From Roseiarcus sp963807735 (GTDB lineage: Bacteria > Pseudomonadota > Alphaproteobacteria > Rhizobiales > Beijerinckiaceae): a stretch of DNA of 64,000 nucleotides. This document shows positions 61,444 through 64,000 of the stretch, one piece after another. Location: positions 155,213 to 219,212 of the forward strand of contig CAWEDI010000026.1 of assembly GCA_963807735.1 (NCBI GenBank), read 5' to 3'. How positions within the stretch are numbered: position 1 is the stretch's first letter; each line of letters starts with the position of its first letter. The notes beneath the pieces were generated by a model. That model was not told where the DNA came from. It saw only the letters and a list, made by a program, of their open reading frames with translations, and searched no databases. The position numbers and the translations under genes are program-made.

Positions 61444-61643
61444 TCCTGCGCCGCGAGGGACCCCGCGTTATCAAAAGTCCGCTTGCTGTCAAGCGCGAGG
61501 GCTGGCGGAAGGCCGCGCGCGAGGATTGCAACGCGGTAATGTTTGTGGTTTGCAGGGCGCCGAGACGACGCCTTGGGCCTGCCGATGCGTCAAGAACAGT
61601 TCCGAGGAACGCCGGGCTTTCCGGACGGGACGACGAGGCGAAA

Positions 61644-62498
61644 ATGAGGGTTTGGGGACTTGATCGGCTGGGGGCGGCGGTAACCGTCGCGGCGCTCGGC
61701 GTAACGGCGGCGAAAGCCGCGGAGCCGGGCTATGCGGTGCCGCATCAGATCGGCTTCCAGACGCCGGTCACAGAGGTGGCCGATTACCTCGTCTGGTTCC
61801 ACAACGACATTCTGATGCCGATCATCACGATCATCTCGCTGTTCGTGCTCGGCCTGCTGCTCTACGTCGTTTACCGGTTCAACGAGAAGGCGAATCCGAC
61901 GCCGTCGAAGACCACCCATAACACAATCATCGAGGTGGTCTGGACGGTCGTGCCCGTCATCATTCTCGTGTTCATCGCGGTGCCGTCGTTCCGGTTGCTG
62001 ACGATGGAGCTGGTGGTGCCGCCGTCCGATCTGACGATCAAGGTGACGGCCTCGCAGTGGCACTGGAATTACACCTATCCGAAGGACGCCGGCGGCTTCA
62101 ACTTCGACTCCTACATGAAGGAAGACAAGGAGCTGAAGGAGGGCGAGCTGCGCCTGTTGGCGGTCGACAACGAAGCGGTCGTGCCGGTCAACAAGATCGT
62201 CAAGCTCGAAGTGACGGCGACCGACGTCATCCATTCCTTCATCGTTCAGTCGTTCGGCACCCGCGTCGACGCGGTTCCGGGGCGCAACAACGAGACTTGG
62301 TTCAAGGCGGACCGCGAAGGCGTCTACTACGGGCAGTGCTCAAAGATTTGCGGCAAGGATCACGCCTTCATGCCGATCGCTTTCCGCGTCGTCAGCGAGG
62401 ACGCGTACAAGGCGTGGATCGCCGACGCCAAGAAGAAGTTCGCGGCGGCCGACAGCGCGACGCAACTCGCGGCTACGGACGTCGCGCCGCGGCATTAA
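61644..62498 (+). CDS. ctaC: Cytochrome c oxidase subunit II
   Basis: 284 residues. Signal peptide (DRLGAAVTVAALGVTAAKAA), two membrane helices (about 50-75 IITIISLFVLGLLLYVVYRF and 95-115 VVPVIILVFIAVPSFRLLTM), then the periplasmic CuA domain with WHWNYTYP and YYGQCSKICGKDHAFMP, which holds the two CuA Cys and ligand His and Met. The ATG was chosen for signal peptide fit and GAGG upstream. ctaD follows after 48 bases. Confidence 0.95.
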   Translation: MRVWGLDRLGAAVTVAALGVTAAKAAEPGYAVPHQIGFQTPVTEVADYLVWFHNDILMPIITIISLFVLGLLLYVVYRFNEKANPTPSKTTHNTIIEVVWTVVPVIILVFIAVPSFRLLTMELVVPPSDLTIKVTASQWHWNYTYPKDAGGFNFDSYMKEDKELKEGELRLLAVDNEAVVPVNKIVKLEVTATDVIHSFIVQSFGTRVDAVPGRNNETWFKADREGVYYGQCSKICGKDHAFMPIAFRVVSEDAYKAWIADAKKKFAAADSATQLAATDVAPRH

Positions 62499-62546
62499 GC
62501 CGCACCATTCACTTGATTTCGCTCAACATCGGTTTCGGAAACGACC

Positions 62547-64000
62547 ATGGCGACCTACGCAGCGACTGACGATCACGGGCATCCGACCGGCTGGCGCCGG
62601 TATATGTTCTCGACCAACCACAAGGACATCGGCACCCTCTATCTGATCTTCGCCATCATCGCCGGCCTGATCGGTTCGGCGCTGTCAGGCGCGATCCGAC
62701 TGGAGCTGATGTTTCCAGGGATCCAGGTCTTTCCGGTGATCTCGGCGATCCTGGCTGGCGACAGCTCGATCGACGCGGCGAAGAACATGTACAATGTCTT
62801 CATAACCGCGCACGGCGTCATCATGATCTTCTTCCTGGTCATGCCGGCGATGATCGGCGGCTTCGGCAACTGGTTCGTGCCGCTGATGATCGGCGCGCCG
62901 GACATGGCGTTCCCGCGCATGAACAACATCTCGTTCTGGCTGCTGCCGGCTTCGTTGCTGCTGCTGCTGATCTCGATGTTCGTCGAAGGCTCGCCGGGCA
63001 TGCACGGGTTCGGCGGCGGCTGGGTGCTCTATCCGCCGTTCTCCTCGAACGGCGGGCACGCCCGGTCCGGCGATGGATTTCGTCATCCTGTCGCTGCACA
63101 TCGCCGGCGCCTCGTCGATCCTCGGCGCGATCAACTTCATCACCACGATCTTCAACATGCGCGCCCCGGGCATGACGATGCACCGCATGCCGCTGTTCGT
63201 GTGGTCGATCCTGGTGACGGCGTTCCTGCTGGTGCTGGCGCTGCCGGTGCTCGCCGGCGCGCTGACCATGCTGCTGACCGACCGGAACTTCCACACCACG
63301 TTCTTCGATCCCGCCGGCGGCGGCGATCCGATCCTGTTCCAGCACCTGTTCTGGTTCTTCGGCCACCCCGAAGTCTACATTCTGATCCTGCCCGGCTTCG
63401 GCATCGTCAGCCAGATCATCTCGACCTTCTCGCGTAAGCCCGTGTTCGGCTATCTCGGCATGGTCTACGCGATGGTGGCGATCGGCGCGGTCGGCTTCGT
63501 CGTGTGGGCGCACCACATGTACACGGTCGGCCTGTCGCTCAACACGCAGCGCTATTTCGTGTTCGCGACCATGGTCATCGCCGTGCCGACGGGCGTCAAG
63601 ATCTTCTCCTGGATCGCGACGATGTGGGGCGGCTCGATCTCGCTGCGCGCCCCGATGCTGTGGGCGATCGGCTTCATCTTCCTGTTCACGCTCGGCGGCG
63701 TCACCGGCGTCGTGCTGGCGAACGCCGGCGCGGACCGCGACCTGCACGAGACGTATTACGTCGTCGCGCATTTCCACTACACAATGTCGCTCGGCGCTGT
63801 GTTCACGGTGTTCGCGGGGTTCTACTACTGGTTCCCCAAGATGACGGGCTACCTGTACGACGAGAAGCTGGCGGTCTGGCACTTCTGGCTGTTGTTCATC
63901 GGCGTCAACCTGGTGTTCTTCCCGCAGCACTTCCTTGGCCTCGCCGGGATGCCGCGTCGCTACATCGATTATCCCGACGCCTATTTCCTGTGGAACTTCG
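62547..64000 (+). pseudogene. ctaD: Cytochrome c oxidase subunit I, one-base frameshift, cut by window edge
   Basis: Heme-copper oxidase subunit I. First frame: PTGWRRYMFSTNHKDIGTLY, IMIFFLVMPAMIGGFGNWFV and YPPFSSNGGH. After base 63060 a single extra base (GGGCAC-G-CCCGGT) shifts the frame; the second frame continues MDFVILSLHIAGASSILGAI, HPEVYILILPGFGIVSQIIS, VVWAHHMYTVGLSLNTQRYF, and HFHYTMSLGAVFTVFAGFYY to the window end. All heme and CuB ligand regions present downstream (HPEVY, HH, HFHY). Loss of this gene would remove this oxidase, so a sequence error is the more likely reading, but the sequence as given is broken. The C-terminus lies beyond the edge. Confidence 0.9.

Overview
This window is a GC-rich, densely coded chromosomal segment of an alphaproteobacterium, most likely of the order Hyphomicrobiales (Rhizobiales). 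The evidence is the gene families (ATP12 chaperone, NDUFA9-like protein, DUF2093, IalB, a PraR-type regulator next to metK, a split glycine decarboxylase), the block tsaB-rimI...miaB-phoH-ybeY-tlyC-lnt-regulator-metK-trmB, and dispersed palindromic repeats typical of that order. Genus cannot be fixed from the sequence alone. I see no phage, insertion sequence, CRISPR array, rRNA or tRNA gene.

Layout. 0-3 kb: a FUSC-type transporter and an acyl-CoA dehydrogenase cut by the window edge. 3-6.6 kb: a tightly overlapping operon of a Gfo/Idh/MocA oxidoreductase, a small membrane protein, a divergent Lgt-like membrane enzyme and a radical SAM protein resembling the MJ0619/Tes (tetraether lipid synthase) family. 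This is the most novel-looking unit. 6.5-10 kb: DUF6165, mog, a DUF2278 protein with a lamin-tail domain, and a secreted protein with seven Cys-rich repeats. 10-13 kb: a 3-oxoacid CoA-transferase pair and a GT61 glycosyltransferase. 13.4-15.5 kb: two membrane di-iron enzymes (sterol-desaturase family and acyl-CoA desaturase), facing each other and both broken by single-base insertions. 15.5-18 kb: VapBC and propionyl-CoA carboxylase beta. 18-27 kb: a putative type I-secreted beta-repeat protein, atp12-rluC-crcB, a three-gene VOC/YCII operon behind a palindromic operator, an NDUFA9-like gene and a PiT phosphate transporter.

27-42 kb looks like an island for uptake and demethylation of quaternary amines: a Liv-type ABC transporter with three tandem substrate-binding proteins, a trimethylamine-methyltransferase (MttB) homologue without pyrrolysine, an FAD/GcvT fusion of the dimethylglycine/sarcosine dehydrogenase type, a decayed HicAB module and a choline/betaine ABC transporter. 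The glycine cleavage operon at 55-60 kb (gcvT-H-PA-PB, behind a tandem glycine riboswitch) could take the glycine such a pathway would produce. 42-54 kb is housekeeping (argB, tsaB, rimI, acyltransferase, miaB, phoH, ybeY, tlyC, lnt, metK, trmB). 60-64 kb holds a lipoprotein, an IalB-family protein and the start of the cytochrome c oxidase operon (ctaC, ctaD); ctaD carries a one-base frameshift and runs off the end.

Reliability note: at least six single-base insertions interrupt otherwise well-conserved proteins (about 13608, 13695, 14050, 14283, 14907 and 63060). Their uniform +1 nature makes assembly error a serious alternative to true pseudogenes.
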